Part shown: positions 1 through 6,188 of the stretch, in pieces | Numbering within the stretch: the first letter of the stretch is position 1 | How the letters are laid out: each line of letters begins with the position of its first letter | NCBI GenBank assembly: GCA_964472195.1 | Contig: CAYYJH010000063.1 | Span: 1-15,607 of the forward strand | Reading direction: 5' to 3' | Origin: BS750m-G4 sp964472195 | GTDB taxonomy: Bacteria; Bacteroidota; Ignavibacteria; Tepidaquicellales; Tepidaquicellaceae | Length of the DNA: 15,607 bases | Position numbers and translations under genes: made by a program | The notes under the pieces: generated by a model | The model's input: the letters and a program-made list of their open reading frames with translations, nothing else | What the model was told of the DNA's origin: nothing | Database searches by the model: none

Positions 1-22
1 TAAAACACCAACACACTTTTTT

Positions 23-131
23 ACTCGTTCCAAAACTCCGTTTTGGAACGCCTGCTGCAGCAGTCAGGCACTTGTTTGCGAAACTGAGTTTCGCATGCAC
101 TACCGTTCCCAAATAAAATTTGGGAACGAGT
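23..131. repeat. REPIN-like nested inverted repeat element
   Basis: Two related hairpins bracket the element in inverted orientation. The left one has arms cgttccaaaa (26-35) and ttttggaacg (41-50) around a 5-nt loop. The right one has arms cgttcccaaa (104-113) and tttgggaacg (119-128), also around a 5-nt loop. The outer ends are themselves complementary: actcgttcc (23-31) against ggaacgagt (123-131). Between them lie the perfect palindrome ctgctgcagcag (52-63), flanked by gcctg/caggc, and the hairpin tgcgaaactgagtttcgca (77-95). Two REP-like hairpins in opposite orientation within about 110 bp is the organisation of a REP doublet. That it is dispersed in the genome is inferred, not seen, since only one copy lies here. 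Confidence 0.6.
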
Positions 132-152
132 ATACACCGTAAACTCACGTCT

Positions 153-182
153 CATCAGAGTCTCCCGAAGGTGACTCTGATG
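153..182. repeat. 10-bp perfect hairpin
   Basis: Arms catcagagtc (153-162) and gactctgatg (173-182) are perfect complements around a 10-nt loop that contains cccgaagg. No T-tract follows on the plus strand, so a simple intrinsic terminator is not favoured. It is probably another member of the intergenic palindrome cluster. Confidence 0.55.
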
Positions 183-196
183 TATAAATAATAATT

Positions 197-214
197 CGCA
201 GAGCCCTCTCTGCG
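197..214. repeat. 7-bp hairpin with ccct loop
   Basis: Arms cgcagag (197-203) and ctctgcg (208-214) close a 4-nt loop. A gagaga run follows and allows alternative pairing. It sits 14 nt after the previous hairpin, within the same cluster. Confidence 0.5.
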
Positions 215-250
215 AGAGAGACTCTACTCGAACAAAACAACAAACTTCCC

Positions 251-290
251 TCCGTGATTCTTCGTGTTACTCCGTGTATCTTCTTGTAAT
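251..290. repeat. Four-unit 10-bp imperfect tandem repeat
   Basis: Four consecutive 10-mers share the pattern t-y-c/t-g/t-t-g: tccgtgattc, ttcgtgttac, tccgtgtatc and ttcttgtaat. The period is exactly 10 nt, close to one helical turn, and the units differ from each other at only a few positions. Read on the minus strand it resembles the acacggag-type low-complexity intergenic repeats found in many environmental bacteria; that resemblance is from memory. Confidence 0.5.
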
Positions 291-300
291 GCTTTTGCTA

Positions 301-316
301 ATGTTAGGCATAACAT
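301..316. repeat. 6-bp hairpin atgtta-ggca-taacat
   Basis: Arms atgtta (301-306) and taacat (311-316) surround a 4-nt loop. It is short and AT-rich, directly after the tandem repeat, and may be part of the same compound element. Confidence 0.35.
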
Positions 317-328
317 GACAAGGTTCGA

Positions 329-402
329 CCCGCAAGCGGGAAGTAGAAACAGGTTACGATAGCACTGCCCCGCCCAGAAGAGATGGCGGGCAGGCAATGC
401 TA
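329..402. repeat. GC-rich double hairpin
   Basis: A compact hairpin cccgc-aa-gcggg (329-340) is followed by a larger imperfect one. The larger left arm is tagcactgccccgccc (360-375) and the right arm is ggcgggcaggcaatgcta (385-402), with a 9-nt loop. The pairing is nearly complete, apart from one mismatch and a short bulge. The GC content of these 70 bases is well above that of the flanking genes. This suggests a separately evolving, possibly mobile or structured-RNA, intergenic element. Confidence 0.5.
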
Positions 403-502
403 CCAAAAGAATTATACAGCAAATCCTAATGCAATTTCCTTTCAATTTTATTAGTATTCGATATTTAGTATATTAATTTTTTAAAATTATAATCAATACA
501 AT

Positions 503-1222
503 ATCAAGTTAGACGCATTATTTTTCGGAACGCACCCGGATGACGTGGAAATTACCTGTGGTGGTACAGTCATAAAGCTTGTACAGGCAGGCAAGAAAGT
601 TGGAATTGCTGACCTTACATTGGGTGAACTTAGCACAAGGGGAACTGTGTCTAAAAGGGAAAAAGAAACAGAAGAAGCTACAAAGGTTTTAGGAGTTGAA
701 ATGAGAAAGAATTTGAATATAGGGGACGGGGATATACAAAATACGAATGCAAACAGGTTAAAGTTAATCGAGTCGATAAGGAAATATAAACCTGAAATCG
801 TCTTTGCTCCTTATGCTTTTGATAGACACCCTGACCATATAAAAGCGAGTACTCTAATTCGAGATTCGGTTTATTACTCCGGTCTAAAGAAGATTATAAC
901 AAAAAGTCTTGATGCTTACAGACCTCGCAGTGTATTTTATTACCGTCATGCTTATGATATTCCCATCAGTTTTATTTATGATATTTCTGGTGTTTTTGAA
1001 AAGAAGCTGGAAGCGATACTGTCTTACAGTACACAATTTTATAATGAGAAATCCCCCGGTAAATCAAAGCAGCCAGAAACGTATATCAGCAGTAAGTTGT
1101 TTTTGAATAATATTGAAAGCAAGGCACGGTTTTTTGGATTTAAAATTGGTGTGGAATATGGTGAGCCGTTTTTTTGTTATGAAGATATAAAGATGGATGC
1201 GGAAATGATCTTTAATATTTAG
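503..1222 (+). CDS. bshB1: BshB1-like bacillithiol biosynthesis deacetylase (start codon reads ATC)
   Basis: Zinc-dependent N-deacetylase of the PIG-L/LmbE family. BshB1 removes the acetyl group from GlcNAc-malate in bacillithiol synthesis, giving the GlcN-malate to which BshC adds cysteine. Counting from 503, the protein is 239 aa, the usual BshB1 length. The HPDD motif lies at residues 11-14 (His11 and Asp14 zinc ligands, Asp13 likely base), the family signature GELSTRGT follows near 40, and DRHPDH at 107-112 supplies the remaining histidines. The first standard start codon in frame is GTG at 545, which would remove HPDD. The frame is open back to the stop at 482 but holds no ATG, GTG or TTG. 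By homology the initiator falls on ATC at 503, before KLDALFFGTHPDD. There is no Shine-Dalgarno sequence. The family is certain; the BshB1 rather than BshB2 or other LmbE assignment is likely. Whether the gene is expressed is open. Confidence 0.85.
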   Translation: MKLDALFFGTHPDDVEITCGGTVIKLVQAGKKVGIADLTLGELSTRGTVSKREKETEEATKVLGVEMRKNLNIGDGDIQNTNANRLKLIESIRKYKPEIVFAPYAFDRHPDHIKASTLIRDSVYYSGLKKIITKSLDAYRPRSVFYYRHAYDIPISFIYDISGVFEKKLEAILSYSTQFYNEKSPGKSKQPETYISSKLFLNNIESKARFFGFKIGVEYGEPFFCYEDIKMDAEMIFNI

Positions 1223-1325
1223 TGGGATTTAGTGTTTTTTGTCTTTGTGGCAGGAAAATATTGTCACTCAAACACAAAGGCACTAAGGGACACTAAAAAA
1301 TACTATTAAGAATTTAAGGCACTAA
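1217..1325. repeat. Inverted repeat with decamer units after bshB1
   Basis: The arm tttagtg...ctttgtg (1228-1249) is complementary to cacaaag...cactaaa (1273-1297), with an unpaired middle. Within it atttagtgng occurs twice in tandem (1217-1226 and 1227-1236), so the bshB1 stop codon lies inside the first unit. A further copy of aaggcactaa appears at 1277-1286 and again at 1316-1325. The long-arm fold could act as a transcription terminator for bshB1 (the right arm ends in AAAAAA), but it looks chiefly like a dispersed intergenic repeat. Confidence 0.5.
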
Positions 1326-1372
1326 CTTTTTAACAAAACTTTTTTTAATTATCTTTAAATGTAATTAATGCT

Positions 1373-2089
1373 ATGATAGACTTAGAAAACAGAAAGACAC
1401 TTGTTTTTGACCTCGAAGTTGTTGCTCGAAATTTTGTAACAGATTTCGAGGTTGAAACTAAAGCATATTTATTAAAGTATGCAAAAACAGAAGAAGATAA
1501 GCAGAAAGTAATCGATTCACTTGTTTTTAATCCGTTCACATCGCAGATAGTTGCGATAGGTATGCTGGATTATAGGAAAGAAAAGGGATGTGTGCTCTTG
1601 AATACCGGGAAAAAAATGGACATTGAGTCTTCGAAAGAAAACATTAATTATATTTGTGATGATGAGGAATCTATTATTAAAACATTCTGGAAAACGCTTA
1701 AGGAGAAAGAGTATAATCTTTTTGTTACGTTCAACGGCAGGGAGTTCGACTGCCCGTTCATAATGCTGCGCTCATTGATACTGAAGATTAAGCCAACATT
1801 TAATTTGATGAGAGGTTCGGATTTTACGTTTAAAGATTATCATATAGATTTGCTTAAGGAGCTGACGTTTCACAGGCATTCACCGACGGGAGCGAGAAGA
1901 AAGTTTAATCTTGATTTTTATTGTAATCAATTAGGCATAACAAGTCCCAAAAGTATGGGAGTTAGCGGCGACAAAGTCGGAGGATTGTTCGAAAATAAAG
2001 AGTATGCCACGTTAGCCGATTATTGTATCGGGGATGTTATTGCTGAAGCAGAATTATTAAAAGTCTGGAATGAAATTTTAAATATATAA
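1373..2089 (+). CDS. Predicted DEDDy 3'-5' exonuclease (PolB exonuclease-like)
   Basis: RNase H-fold exonuclease related to the proofreading domain of family B DNA polymerases, but encoded alone (238 aa) without a polymerase domain. Exo I is FDLE (Asp13, Glu15). Exo II is FNGREFD (residues 120-126, Asp126). Exo III is YCIGD (Tyr217, Asp221), the YX3D spacing of the DEDDy class. All four acidic metal ligands and the tyrosine are present, so it is predicted to be active and to remove 3' nucleotides from DNA or RNA. It matches the family described as predicted 3'-5' exonuclease related to PolB. ATG at 1373 begins 10 residues before Exo I; no Shine-Dalgarno is visible. It leads a run with ybaB and recR (34-nt gap), which suggests a DNA repair or recombination role. 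The true substrate is unknown. Confidence 0.8.
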   Translation: MIDLENRKTLVFDLEVVARNFVTDFEVETKAYLLKYAKTEEDKQKVIDSLVFNPFTSQIVAIGMLDYRKEKGCVLLNTGKKMDIESSKENINYICDDEESIIKTFWKTLKEKEYNLFVTFNGREFDCPFIMLRSLILKIKPTFNLMRGSDFTFKDYHIDLLKELTFHRHSPTGARRKFNLDFYCNQLGITSPKSMGVSGDKVGGLFENKEYATLADYCIGDVIAEAELLKVWNEILNI

Positions 2090-2110
2090 AAATATAAATC
2101 AAAATTATTT

Positions 2111-2117
2111 TAGGAGA
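2111..2117 (+). promoter_or_regulatory. Shine-Dalgarno site of ybaB
   Basis: taggaga ends 6 nt before the ATG at 2124. It is one of only two clear Shine-Dalgarno sequences in the window; the other serves the cysteine synthase-like gene. Confidence 0.6.
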
Positions 2118-2123
2118 AAAAAA

Positions 2124-2459
2124 ATGAAACCAAATCAAATGCAAGGTATGCTCAAGCAAGTAAAGAAGATGCAGGATAAGATGGAAGAGATTCAGAGTGA
2201 ACTCGAAAATAAAACTGTTATAGAAGAATCTGGCGGTGGTATGGTTAAAGTAACTGTGAATGGCAAAAACCAGGTTCTTAAAATCGAAATAGAGAAAGAG
2301 ATAATTAATCCGGATGACACGGAAATGTTAGAAGACCTATTAATTGCAGCAATCAACAAGGGAATCGAAAGTGCTTCAAAAATGGCAAATGAAGAAATGA
2401 GTAAAGCAACTTCCGGGATGATGCCCAACATTCCCGGGTTGAATATCCCCGGATTATAA
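2124..2459 (+). CDS. ybaB: YbaB/EbfC family nucleoid-associated protein
   Basis: Small dimeric DNA-binding protein of 111 aa, the normal length for the family. The N-terminus is a charged helix rich in Met, Lys and Gln, followed by a central glycine-rich turn (ESGGGMVKVTVNGK, about 35-48) and the amphipathic beta-strands typical of the YbaB fold. The conserved NPDDTEMLEDLLIAAIN stretch follows. The C-terminus is rich in Met, Gly and Pro, another family feature. YbaB/EbfC binds DNA as a tweezer-like dimer and influences nucleoid organisation. It is commonly encoded directly before recR, as here with a 22-nt gap, although the usual dnaX partner upstream is replaced by an exonuclease gene. The strong Shine-Dalgarno supports this start and relatively high translation. 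Confidence 0.93.
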   Translation: MKPNQMQGMLKQVKKMQDKMEEIQSELENKTVIEESGGGMVKVTVNGKNQVLKIEIEKEIINPDDTEMLEDLLIAAINKGIESASKMANEEMSKATSGMMPNIPGLNIPGL

Positions 2460-2481
2460 TTAATTCAAAGCGATTTTAAAT

Positions 2482-3090
2482 ATGTTAAACATTTCAGATT
2501 CATTAGAATCTCTAATTGATGAGTTTGCCAAGCTTCCGCAGATAGGTCGAAAAACAGCACAACGCCTTGCAATGTATATTATCAGGCAGCCCGTTGAGGA
2601 TGTTGAAAAACTTTCAAAAGCTCTCGTAGATACAAAAGAAAGAATCAGGTTTTGTAATGTGTGTTGTAATATTACTGAAGATGAGATCTGTAAGATTTGT
2701 TCTTCACACAGAAGAAACAGGAATGTAATCTGTGTTGTGGAAGAACCCCAGGATGTTTATGCAATAGAAAAAACGAATGAATACAAAGGATTGTATCATG
2801 TCCTGCATGGAAGGATATCCCCTCTGGATGGAATCGGTCCTAATGATATCAGAACAAAAGAGCTTCTGTTAAGATTGAATGAAAATAAATTTGAAAAAAT
2901 TGATGAGATTATACTGGCATTGAATCCCACTGTCGAAGGTGAAACTACTATTCTCTATTTAAGTAAGCTTATTAAACATCTTGATATAAAAATAACAAGG
3001 ATAGCAAGAGGTATACCGATAGGTTCCGATCTTGAACTTGCTGATGAAGTGACACTTGCAAAAGCTCTCGAAGGTAGGATCATCGTGTAA
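2482..3090 (+). CDS. recR: Recombination mediator protein RecR
   Basis: RecFOR pathway protein that loads RecA onto gaps in single-stranded DNA; it acts as a ring-shaped tetramer with RecO and RecF. The length of 202 aa is standard. Domains in order: helix-hairpin-helix around LPQIGRKTAQRLA (18-30); a C4 zinc finger with Cys58, Cys61, Cys70 and Cys73; a Toprim domain starting at ICVVEEPQD (83-91) with its second acidic region near ALNPTVEGETT (146-156); and the C-terminal signature GSDLELADEVTLAKALEGR. All hallmark residues are intact. It lies 22 nt after ybaB, the classical partner, and 20 nt before the methyltransferase gene, so it is almost certainly cotranscribed with both. Confidence 0.96.
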   Translation: MLNISDSLESLIDEFAKLPQIGRKTAQRLAMYIIRQPVEDVEKLSKALVDTKERIRFCNVCCNITEDEICKICSSHRRNRNVICVVEEPQDVYAIEKTNEYKGLYHVLHGRISPLDGIGPNDIRTKELLLRLNENKFEKIDEIILALNPTVEGETTILYLSKLIKHLDIKITRIARGIPIGSDLELADEVTLAKALEGRIIV

Positions 3091-3110
3091 ATTTTAGCGA
3101 GAAAAAATAA

Positions 3111-3848
3111 TTGAATAAAAACTGGTACAAAGATTGGTTTAGCAATAAGTTTTATCTTGAATTGTATAAACACAGAGATGAGGAAGAAGCTAAGAATTTT
3201 ATTAATCTAATTCAAAGAAAAATACCTTTAAAAACTGGTTCCAGAGTTCTTGACGTCTGCTGTGGTGCCGGTAGGCATTCATTAGAGCTTGCGAAAAGAG
3301 GTTACGAAGTTACAGGGTTTGACCTTTCTAAATTTTTAATTTCAGAAGCAAAGAAGAATTTAAAAAGTTCTAAAGAAAGTTCTCTCAAGGTGAAGTTTCT
3401 TTTGAAAGATATGCGAAACTTCAACTTTAACAAGAAATTCGATATTGCAATTAATATTTTTACAAGTTTTGGTTATTTTGAAAGCGATGAAGAGAATTTT
3501 AAAGTTTTCGAGAATGTTTCTAATTCTGTACGGAAGAATGGTTACTTCGTATTTGATTATCTGAATGCAGGTTTTTTGAAAGCAAACCTGATTGCTAAAT
3601 CAAAAGATGTAATCGGTGGAAAAGCAGTAACACAAAAGAGAAGAATTGAAGGCGATTTTATTATAAAAGATATAATAATTGGAAGAAGAAAATACAGTGA
3701 AGTTTTAAAATTGTATTCATACAAAAAAATAAAAGATATTTTAAAGAAATACAGATTCATTGTAAAGAATGTTTTTGGTGATTATCTTGGTAACAGATAT
3801 ATTTCAAAGAAATCTAAAAGACTCATAATCTTTGCTCAAAAAACTTAA
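3111..3848 (+). CDS. Class I SAM-dependent methyltransferase
   Basis: Cytoplasmic methyltransferase of 245 aa with a Rossmann-fold SAM-binding core. Motif I is LDVCCGAGRHS (47-57). The acidic residue that holds the SAM ribose is Asp71 in TGFDLS. Motif III carries Asp100 in KDMRNF, and the motif IV region is FDIAINIFTSFGYF (110-123). The N-terminal WYKDWF...LELYKHRDEEEA segment recurs in a family of uncharacterised bacterial methyltransferases. The substrate cannot be read from the sequence; small-molecule or quinone-type acceptors are possible. The start is TTG at 3111, 20 nt after recR, and no ATG occurs before motif I. The 3' end overlaps the next gene by 17 nt in another frame, which indicates translational coupling. 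Confidence 0.85.
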   Translation: MNKNWYKDWFSNKFYLELYKHRDEEEAKNFINLIQRKIPLKTGSRVLDVCCGAGRHSLELAKRGYEVTGFDLSKFLISEAKKNLKSSKESSLKVKFLLKDMRNFNFNKKFDIAINIFTSFGYFESDEENFKVFENVSNSVRKNGYFVFDYLNAGFLKANLIAKSKDVIGGKAVTQKRRIEGDFIIKDIIIGRRKYSEVLKLYSYKKIKDILKKYRFIVKNVFGDYLGNRYISKKSKRLIIFAQKT

Positions 3849-4416
3849 AATATTTCTCTTACTTTTTATTCTAATTTCGGGCTGCGGGATTTTCGATACA
3901 CGAGACGTAGAACCACCAACTGATCCCAGGTCGAATTTTACTCCACCAACATCTCCTGATATTGTCATCATAAATTTACAGTTCGCTGTTGCAGAGAAAA
4001 ACCTGATTAACTATATGGCATGTTTCGTTGACACTAATTTTTCATCTCGTAAATTTACTTATCAAGCTGACGTTAACTCGCAGGTTCAATATCCAATTTT
4101 TTTATTCTGGAATCTAAGTAACGAAAAAGCATACTATACCAATCTTCTTGCTCTAACTAATGCTCAATCGAATTCACATTTGTTTTTGTCGAATGAAATG
4201 TTGAATACATCATTAGATACAGCAATTTATGATGCCGATTATTTGTTGAGATTTGAACATCAAAGAACAACTGTTGCCCAGACTCTAAAAGGGAAATTAA
4301 GATTTTACATGGCTGCTGATTCAAGAAATCTATGGTCAATTCATAACTGGTTTGATTTTAAAGAGAATGCGGACGATACAACCTGGAGTGTTTTGAAAGC
4401 GAATTTTATAAATTAG
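3832..4416 (+). CDS. Small secreted lipoprotein, NTF2-like size and style
   Basis: Uncharacterised lipoprotein of 194 aa. A lysine-rich N-region (MLKKLK), hydrophobic core and lipobox ISGC put the acylated cysteine at residue 18, so it should be anchored in a membrane facing the periplasm or outside. After a Pro- and Thr-rich linker (about 26-42), the segment VIINLQFAVAEKNLINYMACF resembles the opening helix of NTF2-like/SnoaL-type domains, with beta-strand-rich sequence to the C-terminus. No catalytic motif is evident. The TTG start at 3832 lies inside the methyltransferase gene; it is the only start that yields a complete signal peptide. The next gene, 12 nt downstream, also encodes a lipoprotein-like product, so the two may act together. 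The NTF2-like assignment is an inference. Confidence 0.72.
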   Translation: MLKKLKIFLLLFILISGCGIFDTRDVEPPTDPRSNFTPPTSPDIVIINLQFAVAEKNLINYMACFVDTNFSSRKFTYQADVNSQVQYPIFLFWNLSNEKAYYTNLLALTNAQSNSHLFLSNEMLNTSLDTAIYDADYLLRFEHQRTTVAQTLKGKLRFYMAADSRNLWSIHNWFDFKENADDTTWSVLKANFIN

Positions 4417-4428
4417 AATGATTGCCTG

Positions 4429-4956
4429 TTGGTGTGTAAAAGATTAAATATTAATCGCAAGTTTACGTTATTCTTTATAGTATGTATTTCATTATTTTTT
4501 TATACCTGTGATAATATTTTCTCTCCAAAGTTAGATACGACCAGTTCCTCATCAATTCTTACAGATCAGAAAACTGTCGAGGGTTTGTTTAAGAATTTTC
4601 AATATTCCTATACTTTCAAGGATACAACTGTCTACGGTGAACTTCTAACAGATGATTTTTTATTCACATACAGAGATTATGAATTAGGATTTGATGTATC
4701 CTGGGGCAGGCCTACTGAGATGAAAACTACTAACGGTCTTTTTCAAAACACCGAAAAAGTGGAAGTTATTTGGAATAATATAATATATCAAGCAGGGGAC
4801 AGTTTAGACCAGAGTGTTAAGCGGAGTTTTAATCTAACTATAACTTTTAATCCGAGCGACATCATTAGAATAAACGGTTTTGCTGATATGACACTTACAC
4901 GACCGACTGAAAATGATAAGTGGCTTATTGAAAAGTGGCGGGATGAGAGTTTCTAA
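4429..4956 (+). CDS. Second small lipoprotein-like protein, possible NTF2-like fold
   Basis: Uncharacterised exported protein of 175 aa, 12 nt after the previous lipoprotein gene. The N-terminus has basic residues up to about 11, a hydrophobic stretch (12-25) and Cys27 in FFYTC. This is a weak lipobox, since -3 is Phe and -1 is Thr rather than Gly/Ala/Ser. The mature part starts with VEGLFKNFQYSYTFKDTTVY, an NTF2-like opening helix with aromatic residues, then alternating strands (DVSWGRPTEM, RINGFADMTLTRP) and ends WLIEKWRDESF. It is similar in size and style to its neighbour, though sequence identity is low by eye. The start is TTG 4429 or the adjacent GTG 4432. The stop codon overlaps the convergent transpeptidase stop by 4 nt. 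Confidence 0.68.
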   Translation: MVCKRLNINRKFTLFFIVCISLFFYTCDNIFSPKLDTTSSSSILTDQKTVEGLFKNFQYSYTFKDTTVYGELLTDDFLFTYRDYELGFDVSWGRPTEMKTTNGLFQNTEKVEVIWNNIIYQAGDSLDQSVKRSFNLTITFNPSDIIRINGFADMTLTRPTENDKWLIEKWRDESF

Positions 4957-6110
4957 TAATCCATCATAAATTTATCCATCAAATCTTTTAAGTAATACTT
5001 TTCATATTTCTGAATATTATTTAACACATAGTCGGCAATAAAATTTAGATTTTCTTCTGATATATCCATTCCAATTTCATTTCTGAACTCATTTAAAATG
5101 TTTTCCTTGCTCGTGAGTGTTATCAAATTTACATCGTTCCATTTTGTGTTAATTCTATTTGGATTACTATATCCGTAGATATCATCAAATAATTCTATAT
5201 AAGGGCCGAAATCATCGACGTCAATGTTGAAAGTTTTATAAATTATCCTAACCGGGAATTTATCACGCTCTTCGAGAAAATAAATCATACTTTTTTTACT
5301 ATCCAGCCAGTATGTCAAATCATCCGTTTTAATAATTTTTTTGATTATAAACTCTTTCATCTTTTGTATGTTCTCATTTTTATTCCTAACACAGCCATGC
5401 GAGAGATTTCTTCTCGGTCTGTCTAATAAATAATTCTTATTTGTTCCGTGAAAATACCTAAGTGAGTTTTCATCGTAGTGGACAACGAATAATCCAAGCG
5501 GGTTGTTTGGTCCTGGTGGTTTAGCGGGTAAATGTTCCTTACCTTTTTCAGGATCTTTCCATGTGGGCCAATTCCTGAGTTTATAAGCTTCGAAGTTTCC
5601 TGTGTATGTTTTATTACTTGCAGTACCTAAAACGTTATTCCAGGTATCGATGTATATAGTATCACCATCATAAATTTGATATATCCTTGATTTGAATTCC
5701 GGGATGTTTAATTCCCACAATATTTTTGCAGTGTCAACGAAAAAATTTATAGGAACTTCATAGCTGACTTCATAAAATTCTACATTGTACGTTCCTGTTG
5801 AGTCTGATGAACTTAATGGTTCAACTGATTTTTTAGATGATATATCATTGATTGCCTTATCTGAAATAAGCGGGAAGTTATCTGTTAAATAATCGGCTAA
5901 TGTGTTATCTGCTTCTTCAATGGATTCTGTTTGAAGGATAACGGTCTTTATATCCGGAGTGTAATGCTTGCTAAGATCGAATTCACTCGTTACATTTACT
6001 AAATCAAGACTATCTTTTGTTGTAAGAGTTTCCTCCTGAGCCAGTAAAACTCCATTGCAAATTATTAAGGTGAAAATTAGTAATGTCTTAAAGAATGTGT
6101 TAAAACTCAT
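4953..6110 (-). CDS. Secreted L,D-transpeptidase family protein (YkuD domain)
   Basis: Periplasmic enzyme of the YkuD fold, which forms 3-3 peptidoglycan crosslinks or attaches proteins to peptidoglycan using a catalytic cysteine. The 385-aa product starts with a signal peptide (hydrophobic 7-23, likely cleaved after LLA at 24). The YkuD region runs from about 140 to 260, with HGT at 221-223 and the active site SHGCVRNKN at 237-245, where Cys240 is the nucleophile and His238 its partner. An unannotated segment of about 115 residues precedes it, and about 120 residues follow with no recognised motif. The domain is therefore embedded in the middle of a longer protein, as in other Gram-negative enzymes of this type. 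It is transcribed toward the lipoprotein genes; the ALDH-like gene lies 78 nt upstream on the same strand. Confidence 0.87.
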   Translation of the reverse strand: MSFNTFFKTLLIFTLIICNGVLLAQEETLTTKDSLDLVNVTSEFDLSKHYTPDIKTVILQTESIEEADNTLADYLTDNFPLISDKAINDISSKKSVEPLSSSDSTGTYNVEFYEVSYEVPINFFVDTAKILWELNIPEFKSRIYQIYDGDTIYIDTWNNVLGTASNKTYTGNFEAYKLRNWPTWKDPEKGKEHLPAKPPGPNNPLGLFVVHYDENSLRYFHGTNKNYLLDRPRRNLSHGCVRNKNENIQKMKEFIIKKIIKTDDLTYWLDSKKSMIYFLEERDKFPVRIIYKTFNIDVDDFGPYIELFDDIYGYSNPNRINTKWNDVNLITLTSKENILNEFRNEIGMDISEENLNFIADYVLNNIQKYEKYYLKDLMDKFMMDY

Positions 6111-6188
6111 TTACTATTCAGATTTATTTTAGGTTTGCAAATTAATAATTTCAAAAGTAAGACTCTATAGAAAACAAATATAAAACTT

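Larger units (their letters stand above)
1..502. other. Non-coding region dense in palindromes
   Basis: No convincing gene is present in this stretch of about 500 bases; the only open frame of note, on the minus strand at 224-445, runs through repeat sequence and has no recognisable product. The region holds at least seven inverted repeats and one short-period tandem repeat, listed separately, and then an AT-rich stretch from about 421 to 502 that leads into the deacetylase gene and probably holds its promoter. GC-rich hairpins at 329-402 contrast with the AT-rich surroundings. The pattern looks like an accumulation of dispersed intergenic repeats rather than a gene remnant. Confidence 0.6.

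Noticed and set aside
23..402. The palindrome cluster as a CRISPR array
   Set aside because: The repeats are of different sequences, nested or inverted, with no regular spacers; no cas gene is nearby.
224..445. Open frame on the minus strand in the left repeat region
   Set aside because: It runs through the tandem repeat and GC-rich hairpins, has no recognisable motif, and its composition follows the repeats rather than coding sequence.
1223..1372. A small RNA gene in the repeat after bshB1
   Set aside because: Only an imperfect inverted repeat is visible; nothing matches tRNA or another known RNA family.
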